Part shown: positions 1 through 7,143 of the stretch, one piece after another | How positions within the stretch are numbered: position 1 is the first letter of the stretch | How the letters are laid out: each line of letters opens with the position of its first letter | Origin: Planctomycetaceae bacterium | Lineage (GTDB): Bacteria; Planctomycetota; Planctomycetia; Pirellulales; UBA1268 | Direction: 5' to 3' | Length of the DNA: 10,636 nucleotides | Assembly (NCBI GenBank): GCA_947453875.1 | Contig: CANGIH010000047.1 | Location: 1 to 10,636 of the forward strand | Translations under genes and position numbers: made by a program | The notes under the pieces: model-generated | The model's database searches: none | Told to the model about the DNA's origin: nothing | Seen by the model: only the letters and a program-made list of their open reading frames with translations

Positions 1-2
1 CC

Positions 3-1271
3 AATGATGTCATTCTCCGCGACTCGGTCCCCTTCGGCACGGCGCTGGTGGCCACCACTCCCCCCGCCACCCCGGCGGGCGTCCAGGGTGCGCCCGGTGA
101 ACTCGCCTGGCTCCTCGGCACGCTCCCTCCGGGAGGGCAGGCCCGCGTGGCCCTCGATCTGATGCCGATGACCGAAGGAGACGTGGGGAGTGTCGCGAGC
201 GTCAGCTTCCGCGCCGACGCGTCGGTGCGGGCAAGGGCGACACGGCCGGCGCTCGAGATCAGCGCCTCCCCCCCCTCGCCGGTGCTCGTCGGCCAGGACA
301 CGCGACTCTCCATCAATGTCTCCAATCCCGGCAGCGGGATCGCCACCGGCGTGGTCCTCGAAGGACTGCTCCCCGATGGACTCGCTCATCGCGCCGGCCG
401 CGAACTCGAATTCGACGTCGGATCGCTCCCCCCGGGAGAGTCACGTTCGATCGACCTTGTCCTCGCGACGAGTGGCCCGGGGGTGCACGGAATGAGGCTC
501 GTCGCCCGGGCCGACGGGCAGATCGAGGTCGTCGAGACCGTGAAGGTGGCCGTCACCGCGCCGACGCTCGAACTCGCCGTGCAGATGCCTTTGCGCCGCT
601 ACCTGCAGCGACCCGCCACCTGCACGATCGCCATGACCAACGCCGGCACCGCTCCCGCCATCGGCGTCGAACTCGCCGCCCAACTGCCACCCGGAATGAA
701 GTTCGTCCGTGCCAACAATGCCGGCTACTACGAGGAACGGACGCACCGCGTTCTCTGGAATCTCGAGGAACTCCCGGCCGCCGAGACCGGCGAGGTGGAG
801 GTGGTGGTGATGCCGATCGCGCTGGGGCCGCAGCGAATCGTGGCCGCGGCCCGCACCACCGCGGGGCTCTCCGATCAGAAGACACACACCGTCGAGGTGG
901 AGGGGCTGGCGGCACTGGCCTTCGAGGTGGCCGACAGCGAGGATCCGATCGAGGTCGGGGGCACGAGCGAATATGTGATCCGCGTCGGCAATCAGGGGAC
1001 GAAGCCCGCCAGTGGCGTGCGCGTCGTCGCCACGCTGCTCGGCGACATGGAACCGGTCGATGCCCGTGGGCCCGCTCCCCATCGGGTCGACAACCTGACG
1101 ATCTCCTTCGAGCCGCTGGCGAAGCTCGCCCCGTCGGAGGAGGCGCTCTACCGGATCCGTGTCCGCGGTCGCCGCGAAGGGGATCAGCGTGTCCAGGTAC
1201 AACTGACCAGCGACGAGCAACCGGCGCCGATCACGAAAGAAGAGATCACGCGGGTCTACGCCGATCGCTGA
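3..1271 (+). CDS. DUF11-repeat envelope/surface protein, 3' part (5' end outside window)
   Basis: The reading frame is open from the first complete codon at base 3 to a TGA at 1269-1271, giving 422 visible residues. A GTG at 48 could be mistaken for the start, but the 15 codons before it (NDVILRDSVPFGTAL) continue the first repeat, so the gene begins upstream of the window. The fragment consists of about four tandem Ig-like DUF11 units: a partial one (residues 1-81), then about 84-184, 188-300 and 303-422. Each shows the family pattern of an N-terminal strand, an 'I.V.N.G...A.GV.L...LP.G' core and a closing 'LPPG/LAPSE' turn. DUF11 proteins are usually exported, with structural or adhesive roles in the envelope; the exact role here is unknown. 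The last unit ends almost at the stop, with no sorting or membrane segment visible. nnrE follows 17 bp downstream, so co-transcription is likely. Confidence 0.85.
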   Translation, partial: NDVILRDSVPFGTALVATTPPATPAGVQGAPGELAWLLGTLPPGGQARVALDLMPMTEGDVGSVASVSFRADASVRARATRPALEISASPPSPVLVGQDTRLSINVSNPGSGIATGVVLEGLLPDGLAHRAGRELEFDVGSLPPGESRSIDLVLATSGPGVHGMRLVARADGQIEVVETVKVAVTAPTLELAVQMPLRRYLQRPATCTIAMTNAGTAPAIGVELAAQLPPGMKFVRANNAGYYEERTHRVLWNLEELPAAETGEVEVVVMPIALGPQRIVAAARTTAGLSDQKTHTVEVEGLAALAFEVADSEDPIEVGGTSEYVIRVGNQGTKPASGVRVVATLLGDMEPVDARGPAPHRVDNLTISFEPLAKLAPSEEALYRIRVRGRREGDQRVQVQLTSDEQPAPITKEEITRVYADR

Positions 1272-1278
1272 ATGCTGC

Positions 1279-1282
1279 GGAG
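1279..1282 (+). promoter_or_regulatory. Ribosome binding site of nnrE
   Basis: GGAG lies 6 nt before the ATG at 1289. It supports that ATG over the ATG at 1272, which directly follows the upstream stop and reads in a frame without the YjeF motifs. Confidence 0.55.
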
Positions 1283-1288
1283 CGCATC

Positions 1289-2026
1289 ATGCGTCCCCTC
1301 ACCCGCGAGCAGGTTCGCGCCGTCGATGCCCGGGCGATCGGGGATTTTTCCCTTCCCGGCATCATCCTCATGGAGAACGCGGGGCGCAACGCCGCCCACC
1401 TCCTTCACTCCTGCGCCACGGCGGCCGCCCCGGAAGGGCCATGGCGGGTGGTGATCGCGTGCGGCCGGGGGAACAACGGTGGCGATGGTTTCGTGATCGC
1501 CCGTCATCTGGAAAACCTCGGCGCCGCGGTGAAGATCCTCCTCGCCTGTGATCCTGCCGACTCCCGCGGCGACGCGGCGGTCAACCACGCCGTCGCGGTC
1601 CGATCCGGGATTCCCCTGCTCTCCCTCGGTTCCGGATCCGAGGCCGACTGGGCGGAGGCCCTCGATGGAGCCGACTGGATCGTTGATGCCCTCCTCGGCA
1701 CCGGCGCCCGCGGGGCCCCGCGCGGTTCGATCGCGACGGCGATCGGGGCGATCAACCACTCGCGCGATGCGTCGAGCCCCGGTTCCCGTCCGCCCCGGGT
1801 CCTTGCGGTCGATCTCCCCTCCGGCCTCGACTGCGACACCGGCCAGGCCATGGGCGTCTGCATCCGGGCCGACATCACCGCCACATTGGTCGCCAGGAAG
1901 ATCGGATTCGATGCCCCAGGCTCGGCCCACTTCACCGGCGCCGTCCATGTCCTCGACATCGGCGTGCCGGCGCGCCTCCTGGCCGAGATCGGCGCCGGCC
2001 CGGCGGACCTAGCAGGCCGTGGATAA
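1289..2026 (+). CDS. nnrE: NAD(P)H-hydrate epimerase (YjeF N-terminal domain protein)
   Basis: This 245-residue protein matches the YjeF_N/AIBP family, which epimerises the R and S forms of hydrated NAD(P)H so that a partner dehydratase can restore the cofactor. Visible motifs in order are LTREQVRAVDARAI (4-17), MENAGR (28-33), the GRGNNGGDGF nucleotide-binding loop (59-68), DALLGTG (133-139), VDLPSGLDCDTG (174-185), ADITATL (194-200) and VLDIGVP (221-227). The whole epimerase domain is therefore present. The C-terminal ADP-dependent dehydratase domain (NnrD), fused to it in many bacteria, is absent, so NnrD should be encoded elsewhere. No signal peptide is visible, so the protein should be cytoplasmic. 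The TAA stop lies inside the left arm of the palindromic block beginning at 2017, and the last residues (about 240-245) may derive from it. It is 17 bp downstream of the DUF11-repeat gene, which has no obvious functional link. Confidence 0.92.
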   Translation: MRPLTREQVRAVDARAIGDFSLPGIILMENAGRNAAHLLHSCATAAAPEGPWRVVIACGRGNNGGDGFVIARHLENLGAAVKILLACDPADSRGDAAVNHAVAVRSGIPLLSLGSGSEADWAEALDGADWIVDALLGTGARGAPRGSIATAIGAINHSRDASSPGSRPPRVLAVDLPSGLDCDTGQAMGVCIRADITATLVARKIGFDAPGSAHFTGAVHVLDIGVPARLLAEIGAGPADLAGRG

Positions 2027-2054
2027 AGTCGCCCGCCGCAGGATGGGGCGGCTG

Positions 2055-2090
2055 ACACCCCCGGAACGCCATTGCTTTTCTGGGGGGTGT
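2055..2090. terminator. Hairpin between convergent genes (possible terminator)
   Basis: ACACCCCC (2055-2062) pairs perfectly with GGGGGTGT (2083-2090) around a 20-nt loop. On the + strand the stem runs into a short TTT at 2090-2092, 31 nt after the nnrE stop begins. The U-tract is too short for a classic intrinsic terminator, so termination is inferred mainly from position. Confidence 0.35.
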
Positions 2091-2095
2091 TTCAA

Positions 2096-2126
2096 GTGGA
2101 CAAAGGCCATGGATGGCTTTGTCCAC
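2096..2126. terminator. Strong hairpin after the oligopeptidase stop (possible bidirectional terminator)
   Basis: A perfect 10-bp stem, GTGGACAAAG (2096-2105) with CTTTGTCCAC (2117-2126), encloses an 11-nt loop in which CCA and TGG can pair further. It lies 10 nt beyond the oligopeptidase stop on the - strand and about 70 nt beyond the nnrE stop on the + strand. No U-tract follows on either strand. A terminator or 3'-end stabilising role is inferred. Confidence 0.45.
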
Positions 2127-2136
2127 GGACAGCGAG

Positions 2137-4269
2137 TCACTCGAGTTCCTTCGAGAGGAACGTCCAGCCGAGTGCGTCCATGAAGGCCCGCTGCTTGTTG
2201 TCGGCGGCGCCGCCATGGCCCCCCTCGATGTTCTCGTAGGAGAGCACCGGATGCCCGAGTTCCTCGAGCCGGGCCGCCATCTTCCTCGCGTGCCCCGGAT
2301 GAACGCGGTCGTCGCGTGTGCTCGTCGTGATCAGGATCGGGGGATAGTCCCTGGCCGGATCGATGTTGTGGTAGGGGGAGAAACCACGGATGAACTCCCA
2401 CTCCTCCGCCTTGTCGGGGTTGCCATACTCCCCCTGCCAGCTCGCCCCGGCGAGGAGCTTGTGGTAGCGACGCATGTCGAGGAGCGGCACCTGGCAGACG
2501 ACGCCCCCCCACAGATCAGGCCGGCGGACGAGCATATTTCCCATCAGCAGCCCGCCATTGCTCCCCCCCTTGATCCCCAGGTGCGCAGGCGCCGTCACCT
2601 TGCGACGGACGAGATCCTCGCCGACGGCGATGAAGTCCTCGTAGGCCCGCGGCCTGTTCTCCTTGAGGGCGGCCTGATGCCAAGCGGGGCCGAACTCACC
2701 CCCGCCGCGGATGTTGGCGATGACCGACACGTGCCCCTTCTCGAGCCACGCGGCACCGGTGACGGCCTCGTAGCCCGGCAGGAGCGCGATCTCGAAGCCA
2801 CCGTAGCCATAGAGGAGCGTGGGGGTCGAGCCGTCGAGCTTGAGATCCTTCGGGCCGATCTGGAAATAGGGCACCTTGGTGCCGTCCTGGCTTGTCGCCT
2901 CGTGCTGCTCGACGACCAGCCCTTTTGATTCGAAGAAGGAGGGCGCGCTCTTGAGCTTCTCGACGCCGGTCACCTTCGGCGCGCCCGATGCCGGCAGGCT
3001 GCCCAGCGCCAGCGTCGACGGCTGAAGGGGACTGGCCGTGATGAGGAAGAAGTCGTCACTGTCGAGATCGTCGACCGCCGAGACACTCGCCGTGCCGAGA
3101 TCGGGCACGCCGGAGAGCGGTTCCCGGAGCCACTTCCCCCCCTGCCAGGAGAGGGCCTCGACCCGGTTGCGGACGTTGTCGAGCGTCGTCACGAGGAGGT
3201 GATGACGGGTGGGGGCGAACGACACCAGCGACGTCCGGGAGGAGGGCGCGAAGAGGACATGGCAGTCGCGGTCGCCGGCCATGAATCGCTCGTAATCGAT
3301 GGCCAGGAGCGCCCCCGCGGGATACGTCTTCGCGCCGGTGTCCCAGTCCTTGCGAAGCTCGAGGAGGAGCCACTCGCGGTGGACGCTCGCATTGGCGTCC
3401 TCCGGCTTCGGCACCTGCACGAGCTTGCCGTCGCGGCGCTCGAACATGTCGTTGGTCCAGAACGTCTTCTGGCGGACGTAAAACTCCCGCTCGAAGCCGG
3501 GGGTCGGATCCTTGAAACCGGAGACGGCCATGTCGTCATCGGTTCCTTCGTAGACGAGCTCAGCGTCGGCGAGCTTCGTCCCTCGCTTCCACGCCCGGAC
3601 CGTCCGTGGATAGCCGGAGGTGGTCATCGAGCCGGCGCCGAAATCGGTGCCGACCAGGAGCGTGTCAGCGTCGCGCCACGCCACCCGGCTCTTCGCCTCG
3701 GGAAGCTCGAAGCCCCCCGGCACGAAGGCCTTCGTCTCCAGGTCGTATTCCCGGATCACCTCGGCGTCGGCGCCGCCACGCGACAGCTCCACCAGACACC
3801 GCTTGTCGTCGGGCTGGAGGACCGTGACGCCGTGCCACACCCAGTTCTCCTTTTCGGCGACCGCCAGGGCATCGAGATCGATCACCGTCTCCCATGCCGG
3901 CTGGGCCTTGCGGTATTCCTCGAGGCTCGTCCGCCGCCACACCCCCTTGGGGTTCTTGGCATCGCGCCAGAAGTTGTAGAAGTGCTTCCCGATCTTCCCC
4001 ACCATCGGAATCCGGTCCTTCGAGTCGAGGATCGAGAGGATCCTCTTTTCAAGCGATCGGAAGGCGTCGTTGTCGGCCAAGCTCGCGGTCACCTTCGCAT
4101 TGCGCTCCTTCACCCACTCGAGCTGCTTCTCGCCGGTGACCTCCTCGAGCCACAGGTGGGGATCGTCGGGGGTCTGGGGGGGCGTGTCGGCCGCGCGGGC
4201 TGCGTGGGGCATGGTGAGGGCGAGCGCGATGGTGAGGGGGGGGAGGAAACGGCGGTGGAATGCCTGCAT
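2137..4269 (-). CDS. Exported prolyl oligopeptidase family serine peptidase (S9)
   Basis: The 710-residue protein has the length and layout of S9A prolyl oligopeptidases: an N-terminal beta-propeller that gates access, then a C-terminal alpha/beta-hydrolase domain (about 450-710). The catalytic triad is visible: Ser570 in GGSNGGLL, Asp at 653/654 in TRDDRVHPG, and His685 in EGGHGGAADN. Other family signatures are YGYGGFE and the IRGGGEFG..WH stretch. Cytoplasmic members cleave short proline-containing peptides; the substrate of this one is unknown. The ATG at 4269 is chosen because it starts a signal peptide (MQAFHRR, a hydrophobic run, then ARA-AD near residue 26) and has GGAGG 10 nt upstream. 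The frame stays open further upstream, but that stretch is antisense-like and overlaps proA. The protein should therefore act in the periplasm or outside the cell. The start lies 40 bp after the proA stop, the tightest gap in this gene run. Confidence 0.93.
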   Translation of the reverse strand: MQAFHRRFLPPLTIALALTMPHAARAADTPPQTPDDPHLWLEEVTGEKQLEWVKERNAKVTASLADNDAFRSLEKRILSILDSKDRIPMVGKIGKHFYNFWRDAKNPKGVWRRTSLEEYRKAQPAWETVIDLDALAVAEKENWVWHGVTVLQPDDKRCLVELSRGGADAEVIREYDLETKAFVPGGFELPEAKSRVAWRDADTLLVGTDFGAGSMTTSGYPRTVRAWKRGTKLADAELVYEGTDDDMAVSGFKDPTPGFEREFYVRQKTFWTNDMFERRDGKLVQVPKPEDANASVHREWLLLELRKDWDTGAKTYPAGALLAIDYERFMAGDRDCHVLFAPSSRTSLVSFAPTRHHLLVTTLDNVRNRVEALSWQGGKWLREPLSGVPDLGTASVSAVDDLDSDDFFLITASPLQPSTLALGSLPASGAPKVTGVEKLKSAPSFFESKGLVVEQHEATSQDGTKVPYFQIGPKDLKLDGSTPTLLYGYGGFEIALLPGYEAVTGAAWLEKGHVSVIANIRGGGEFGPAWHQAALKENRPRAYEDFIAVGEDLVRRKVTAPAHLGIKGGSNGGLLMGNMLVRRPDLWGGVVCQVPLLDMRRYHKLLAGASWQGEYGNPDKAEEWEFIRGFSPYHNIDPARDYPPILITTSTRDDRVHPGHARKMAARLEELGHPVLSYENIEGGHGGAADNKQRAFMDALGWTFLSKELE

Positions 4270-4279
4270 GGTCAAACAG

Positions 4280-4284
4280 CCTCC
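4280..4284 (-). promoter_or_regulatory. Ribosome binding site of the oligopeptidase gene
   Basis: GGAGG on the - strand, 10 nt before the ATG at 4269. It decides this start over more upstream in-frame codons, which would remove the signal peptide from the N-terminus. Confidence 0.6.
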
Positions 4285-4309
4285 GAAAGGTCGCCGGGGG
4301 GATGCAGCA

Positions 4310-5602
4310 CTATGACCGCGTCTGCCCCGTGCCGGTGACGACATACTTGTAGGTGGTGAGCTCCCGGGTGCCGCAGGGGCCGCGGGCATGGAGCTTGTCG
4401 GTGGAGATGCCGATCTCGGCGCCGAGCCCGAGCTCGCCGCCGTCGTTGAAACGCGTGCTCGCATTGACGACGGCGACGGCCGTATCGACGCGGGCGGCGA
4501 ACCGCTCGGCGGCAGACGCGTCGGCCGTCACGATCGCATCGGTGTGCCGCGAGCCGTAGCGGTTGATGTGGTCGATGGCGGCATCGAGCGAGTCGACCAC
4601 CGCCACCGAGATCTTCGGCCCGAGGAACTCGGCGGCGAAGTCGGCCTCGGTGGCCACGCCGGCGGCGGGAAGGAACCGGCGTGCCTCGGCATCACCGACG
4701 ATCTCGATGCCGCGTTCGGCGAGGGCTGCGCCGATCTCCGGAAGGAACGTCTCCGCCACGTCGCGATGGACCAAGAGCGACTCGGCGGCATTGCAGACCC
4801 CCATCCGCTGGCACTTGGCGTTGACGGTGATTTCGCGGGCCATGGCGAGATCGGCCGCCCGATCGACGTAGATGTGACAATTGCCGTTGAAATGCTTGAG
4901 GACCGGCATCCGCGCCTCGGCACAGACACGGCGGATGAGCTGCTCGCCGCCGCGCGGGATCGCCAGATCGATGAGTGCGTCGAGCTTGAGAAACTCCCCG
5001 ACTGCCGCCCGGTCGGTGGTGTCGACCAGCTGCACGCAATCGACCGGCAGGCCGGCGGCGGTGATGCCACGGCGGACAGCCTCGACGATCGCCCGGCTCG
5101 ACCGGGCAGCTTCCTTCCCGCCGCGGAGGATGATCGCGTTGCCGGAAGCGAGGGCGACGGCCGCGGCATCGGCGGTGACATTCGGCCGCGACTCGTAGAT
5201 GAAGAAGATCACGCCGAGCGGCACGCGGACCTTGCGAACGGAGAGGCCGCTGGGACGAATCGAGGATTCGATCACTTCCCCGACCGGATCGGGCAGCGCC
5301 GCGACCGCCTCGAGGCCAGCTGCGATCCCCTCGACTCGCTTCTCATCGAGGAGGAGCCGTTCACAGGCGGCGGCGGTGAGCCCGGCGCCGGCGGAAGCGT
5401 CGAGATCGGCCCGGTTGGCGGCGAGGATCGCCGGGATGTCGGCGCGGATCTCGGCGGCCGCCCGCCGGAGCGCCTCGGCCTTGCTCGCGGTCACCACTCC
5501 CCCGAGATCGATCGCGGCCTGCCGCGCCCGCTCCGCCATCGCCCGGCAGTGGTCGGCAAGATCGGGGAGAGCATGGGAAGAGCAATCGCTGGCGGTCGAC
5601 AT
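4310..5602 (-). CDS. proA: Gamma-glutamyl phosphate reductase (glutamate-5-semialdehyde dehydrogenase)
   Basis: ProA reduces gamma-glutamyl phosphate with NADPH to glutamate-5-semialdehyde, the second step of proline synthesis from glutamate, in the cytoplasm. The 430-residue product is of normal family length. Visible motifs are the ESRPNVTADAAA and LASGNAIILRGGKEA cofactor-binding segments (137-165), the IPRGG loop (215-219), HFNGNCHIYVD (237-247), the catalytic Cys270 in KCQRMGVCNAAESLLVH, FNDGGELGLGAEIGIST (385-401) and the terminal GPCGTRELTTYKYVV. The ATG at 5602 gives the expected N-terminus (ARQAAIDLGGV and so on). The frame continues upstream only as antisense to the next gene. No clear Shine-Dalgarno sequence precedes the ATG. 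The partner kinase gene proB is not adjacent. The flanking beta-propeller and oligopeptidase genes have no known link to proline synthesis, although an oligopeptidase could release proline-containing peptides. Confidence 0.96.
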   Translation of the reverse strand: MSTASDCSSHALPDLADHCRAMAERARQAAIDLGGVVTASKAEALRRAAAEIRADIPAILAANRADLDASAGAGLTAAACERLLLDEKRVEGIAAGLEAVAALPDPVGEVIESSIRPSGLSVRKVRVPLGVIFFIYESRPNVTADAAAVALASGNAIILRGGKEAARSSRAIVEAVRRGITAAGLPVDCVQLVDTTDRAAVGEFLKLDALIDLAIPRGGEQLIRRVCAEARMPVLKHFNGNCHIYVDRAADLAMAREITVNAKCQRMGVCNAAESLLVHRDVAETFLPEIGAALAERGIEIVGDAEARRFLPAAGVATEADFAAEFLGPKISVAVVDSLDAAIDHINRYGSRHTDAIVTADASAAERFAARVDTAVAVVNASTRFNDGGELGLGAEIGISTDKLHARGPCGTRELTTYKYVVTGTGQTRS

Positions 5603-5670
5603 GGCGTGGCGGCGGGAAGAGAGGACAGGGGGGTGATCCCCGTCAGGATACCACGGCCGATGAGGCGGCA

Positions 5671-5697
5671 GCCGTCTCAGGACGGCGGACCTGAGAC
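5671..5697 (-). promoter_or_regulatory. Two mutually exclusive hairpins between the beta-propeller gene and proA
   Basis: CCTGAGAC (5690-5697) and GTCTCAGG (5674-5681) form a perfect 8-bp stem with an 8-nt loop. GCCGTC (5671-5676) and GACGGC (5681-5686) form a perfect 6-bp stem with a TCAG loop. The two share bases 5674-5676 and 5681 and cannot form together. They lie 24 nt past the beta-propeller stop and about 70 nt before proA. No U-tract follows on the - strand. Such overlap suggests a 3'-end, processing or attenuation role, but function is inferred from geometry only. Confidence 0.35.
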
Positions 5698-5720
5698 TCC
5701 CCCCTGCTCGGCGGCGACGA

Positions 5721-7052
5721 TCATCGCCCCCCCTCGGAAAAACACCACAGATGACGACTGGAACGGATGAAGAGGGCACCGTCGCTGATCGCCGGCGTGG
5801 CGGCGAACGTCTCCCCCTCGGCGCCGAGCGCGTTGACAGCGAGTGATTCCAGTTCGTCCGCGGCCTTGACGACATGGACCTCGCCGTTGCCGGTGACGTA
5901 ATAGATTTTGCCGTCGGCGGCGACCGGTGAGGAATAGTCGGCGCCGCGGCCGAAAGCACCGCCCCCCTCGCTCGGCAGGCGGGACTGAAAGATTTTTTCG
6001 CCGGTCTTCGCGTCGAGGCAGTTGGCGATCCGGTTGGAGACGAACCACAGCCTCCCCCGGTAGACCAGGGGGGTGCCGAAACGGTTGGCATCACGGCCGC
6101 TCCAGACCAGATGCGATTGGCCGACATCCCCCTTGCCGCCGGTGCGGACGGCGATCGAACCGCCGCTGCGTCCCTCGACGCAAAAGGCGACGCCATCGGC
6201 CACGACAACGCTCGTGTTGAATCCGTCCTCGCCGACGGCACCGGCATACCAGCGGATCTTGCCGGTGGCCGGGTTGATCCCCCAGATCTCGCCGGGAGTG
6301 CCGAGAACGATGTCCGTCTTCCCTCCCTCACCGGGGGCCGTGACAGGGGAGCCCCAGACGTTGGCGAGTGTCTCCGATTCGGCCGTCCAGAGTTCGCTCC
6401 CCGACTTCGCATCGAGGCCGACGATCGCCCGCTTCTCGGGACCGGCCACGACGACCACAACACCATCGACGACCAGCGGACTCGATGACGAACCCCAGCG
6501 GCGCGGATCGGAGTCGGTACCGACCGACCGCTCCCAAAGCTCATTGCCTTCGAGATCGAAGGCCTTCACTCCCGACTTCCCGAAGAAGGCGTAGATCCGC
6601 TCACCATCGGAGACGGGGGTGTGCGAGGCATAGCCATGCGACGGCACCCCCATCCCGGAATAGGCATCCTCCGGGAGGACCGCCTCAATCGCCTTTCGCC
6701 AGATCTCCCTGCCGGTCTTCGCATCGAGGCAGAGCAGGTGGCGGACAAGATCGAGTTGCGTGCCCCCTTCGGGTCCGTAGCCGGAGTAGGTGGTCAGGAA
6801 CACCCTGTCACCAACGACGATCGGGCACGACACCCCCTCGCCGGGCAACGCCACTTTCCAGCGGAGGTTTTTGGTGTCGCTGAACTCGACCGGCGTGGGG
6901 GCATCGTCAGCCGCCACGCCACTGCCGTTGGGGCCACGGAAGCGTGGCCAGTCGGCGACAGCCGGGGGACCGATCACGGCGACCAGCAACCCCGGAAGCG
7001 TGATCCGCACCACGGCGGCGAACCAGTTCGAACACCACCTGATCGCATGCAT
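5721..7052 (-). CDS. Exported PQQ-binding-like beta-propeller repeat protein
   Basis: The 443-residue protein carries an N-terminal hydrophobic export signal (about 13-33, likely cleaved after AVA) followed by DWPRFRGPNGSGV, a beginning typical of planctomycete PQQ-like propeller proteins. The rest is a chain of propeller blades with the recurring 'LDA.TG...W' signature: CLDAKTGREIW (108-118), FDLEGNELW (165-173), GLDAKSGSELW (212-222), GINPATGKIRW (258-268) and CLDAKTGEKIF (345-355). These resemble PQQ-dependent dehydrogenases and BamB, but the catalytic residues of a quinoprotein dehydrogenase are not evident, and no substrate or partner can be assigned. A scaffolding or binding role outside the inner membrane is inferred. 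The ATG at 7052 is preceded by AGGAG at 9 nt and gives the signal peptide; upstream in-frame sequence does not resemble this family. It lies 91 bp after the EF-hand gene and 118 bp before proA. Confidence 0.9.
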   Translation of the reverse strand: MHAIRWCSNWFAAVVRITLPGLLVAVIGPPAVADWPRFRGPNGSGVAADDAPTPVEFSDTKNLRWKVALPGEGVSCPIVVGDRVFLTTYSGYGPEGGTQLDLVRHLLCLDAKTGREIWRKAIEAVLPEDAYSGMGVPSHGYASHTPVSDGERIYAFFGKSGVKAFDLEGNELWERSVGTDSDPRRWGSSSSPLVVDGVVVVVAGPEKRAIVGLDAKSGSELWTAESETLANVWGSPVTAPGEGGKTDIVLGTPGEIWGINPATGKIRWYAGAVGEDGFNTSVVVADGVAFCVEGRSGGSIAVRTGGKGDVGQSHLVWSGRDANRFGTPLVYRGRLWFVSNRIANCLDAKTGEKIFQSRLPSEGGGAFGRGADYSSPVAADGKIYYVTGNGEVHVVKAADELESLAVNALGAEGETFAATPAISDGALFIRSSRHLWCFSEGGR

Positions 7053-7061
7053 CGGGGGAAA

Positions 7062-7066
7062 CTCCT
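7062..7066 (-). promoter_or_regulatory. Ribosome binding site of the beta-propeller gene
   Basis: AGGAG on the - strand, 9 nt before the ATG at 7052. It supports this start over the longer open frame that extends upstream into the EF-hand gene. Confidence 0.6.
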
Positions 7067-7143
7067 GCGGTGAGAACGGGAAGCAGGCCACAAGGCCAAA
7101 GGATCCGCCGCCGAACCAGCCCGCCCGGAGCGGCGATCGAATG

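Larger units (their letters stand above)
2017..2128. repeat. Palindromic block with inverted terminal arms, possible MITE-like element
   Basis: The outer arms are CCGTGGATAAAG (2017-2028) and CTTTGTCCACGG (2117-2128). They pair over 12 positions with one T-G wobble. A third copy of the arm, GTGGACAAAG, sits at 2096-2105 and pairs perfectly with 2117-2126. Between the arms lie a short CCGCC/GGCGG hairpin (2033-2037 with 2047-2051) and an 8-bp hairpin (2055-2062 with 2083-2090). The block fills almost all the space between the convergent nnrE and oligopeptidase genes. No coding potential, transposase remnant or clear target-site duplication is visible. It may be a non-autonomous repeat element or simply an elaborate convergent terminator region; copies elsewhere in the genome would distinguish these. 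Confidence 0.5.

Noticed and set aside
48..50. GTG at 48 as the start of the DUF11-repeat protein
   Set aside because: The frame is open to the window edge and the preceding 15 residues complete a DUF11 repeat, so the gene starts outside the window.
3199..4338. A 379-codon + strand open frame opposite the oligopeptidase gene
   Set aside because: It mirrors the codons of a well-supported S9 peptidase, has no recognisable motif, and runs past the gene's start only by chance.
5630..5641. GGGG-TGAT-CCCC palindrome upstream of proA as an operator
   Set aside because: Only four G-C pairs, not repeated elsewhere in the window, and no regulator is encoded nearby.
4388..5770. A 460-codon + strand open frame opposite proA
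   Set aside because: The - strand encodes an intact ProA with its catalytic Cys; the antisense translation is Gly/Asp/Arg-rich low-information sequence.
5603..6544. A possible 314-residue N-terminal extension of ProA
   Set aside because: This in-frame stretch overlaps the beta-propeller gene in another frame, is Ser/Arg/Pro-rich and unlike any ProA, and the ATG at 5602 yields the normal family length.
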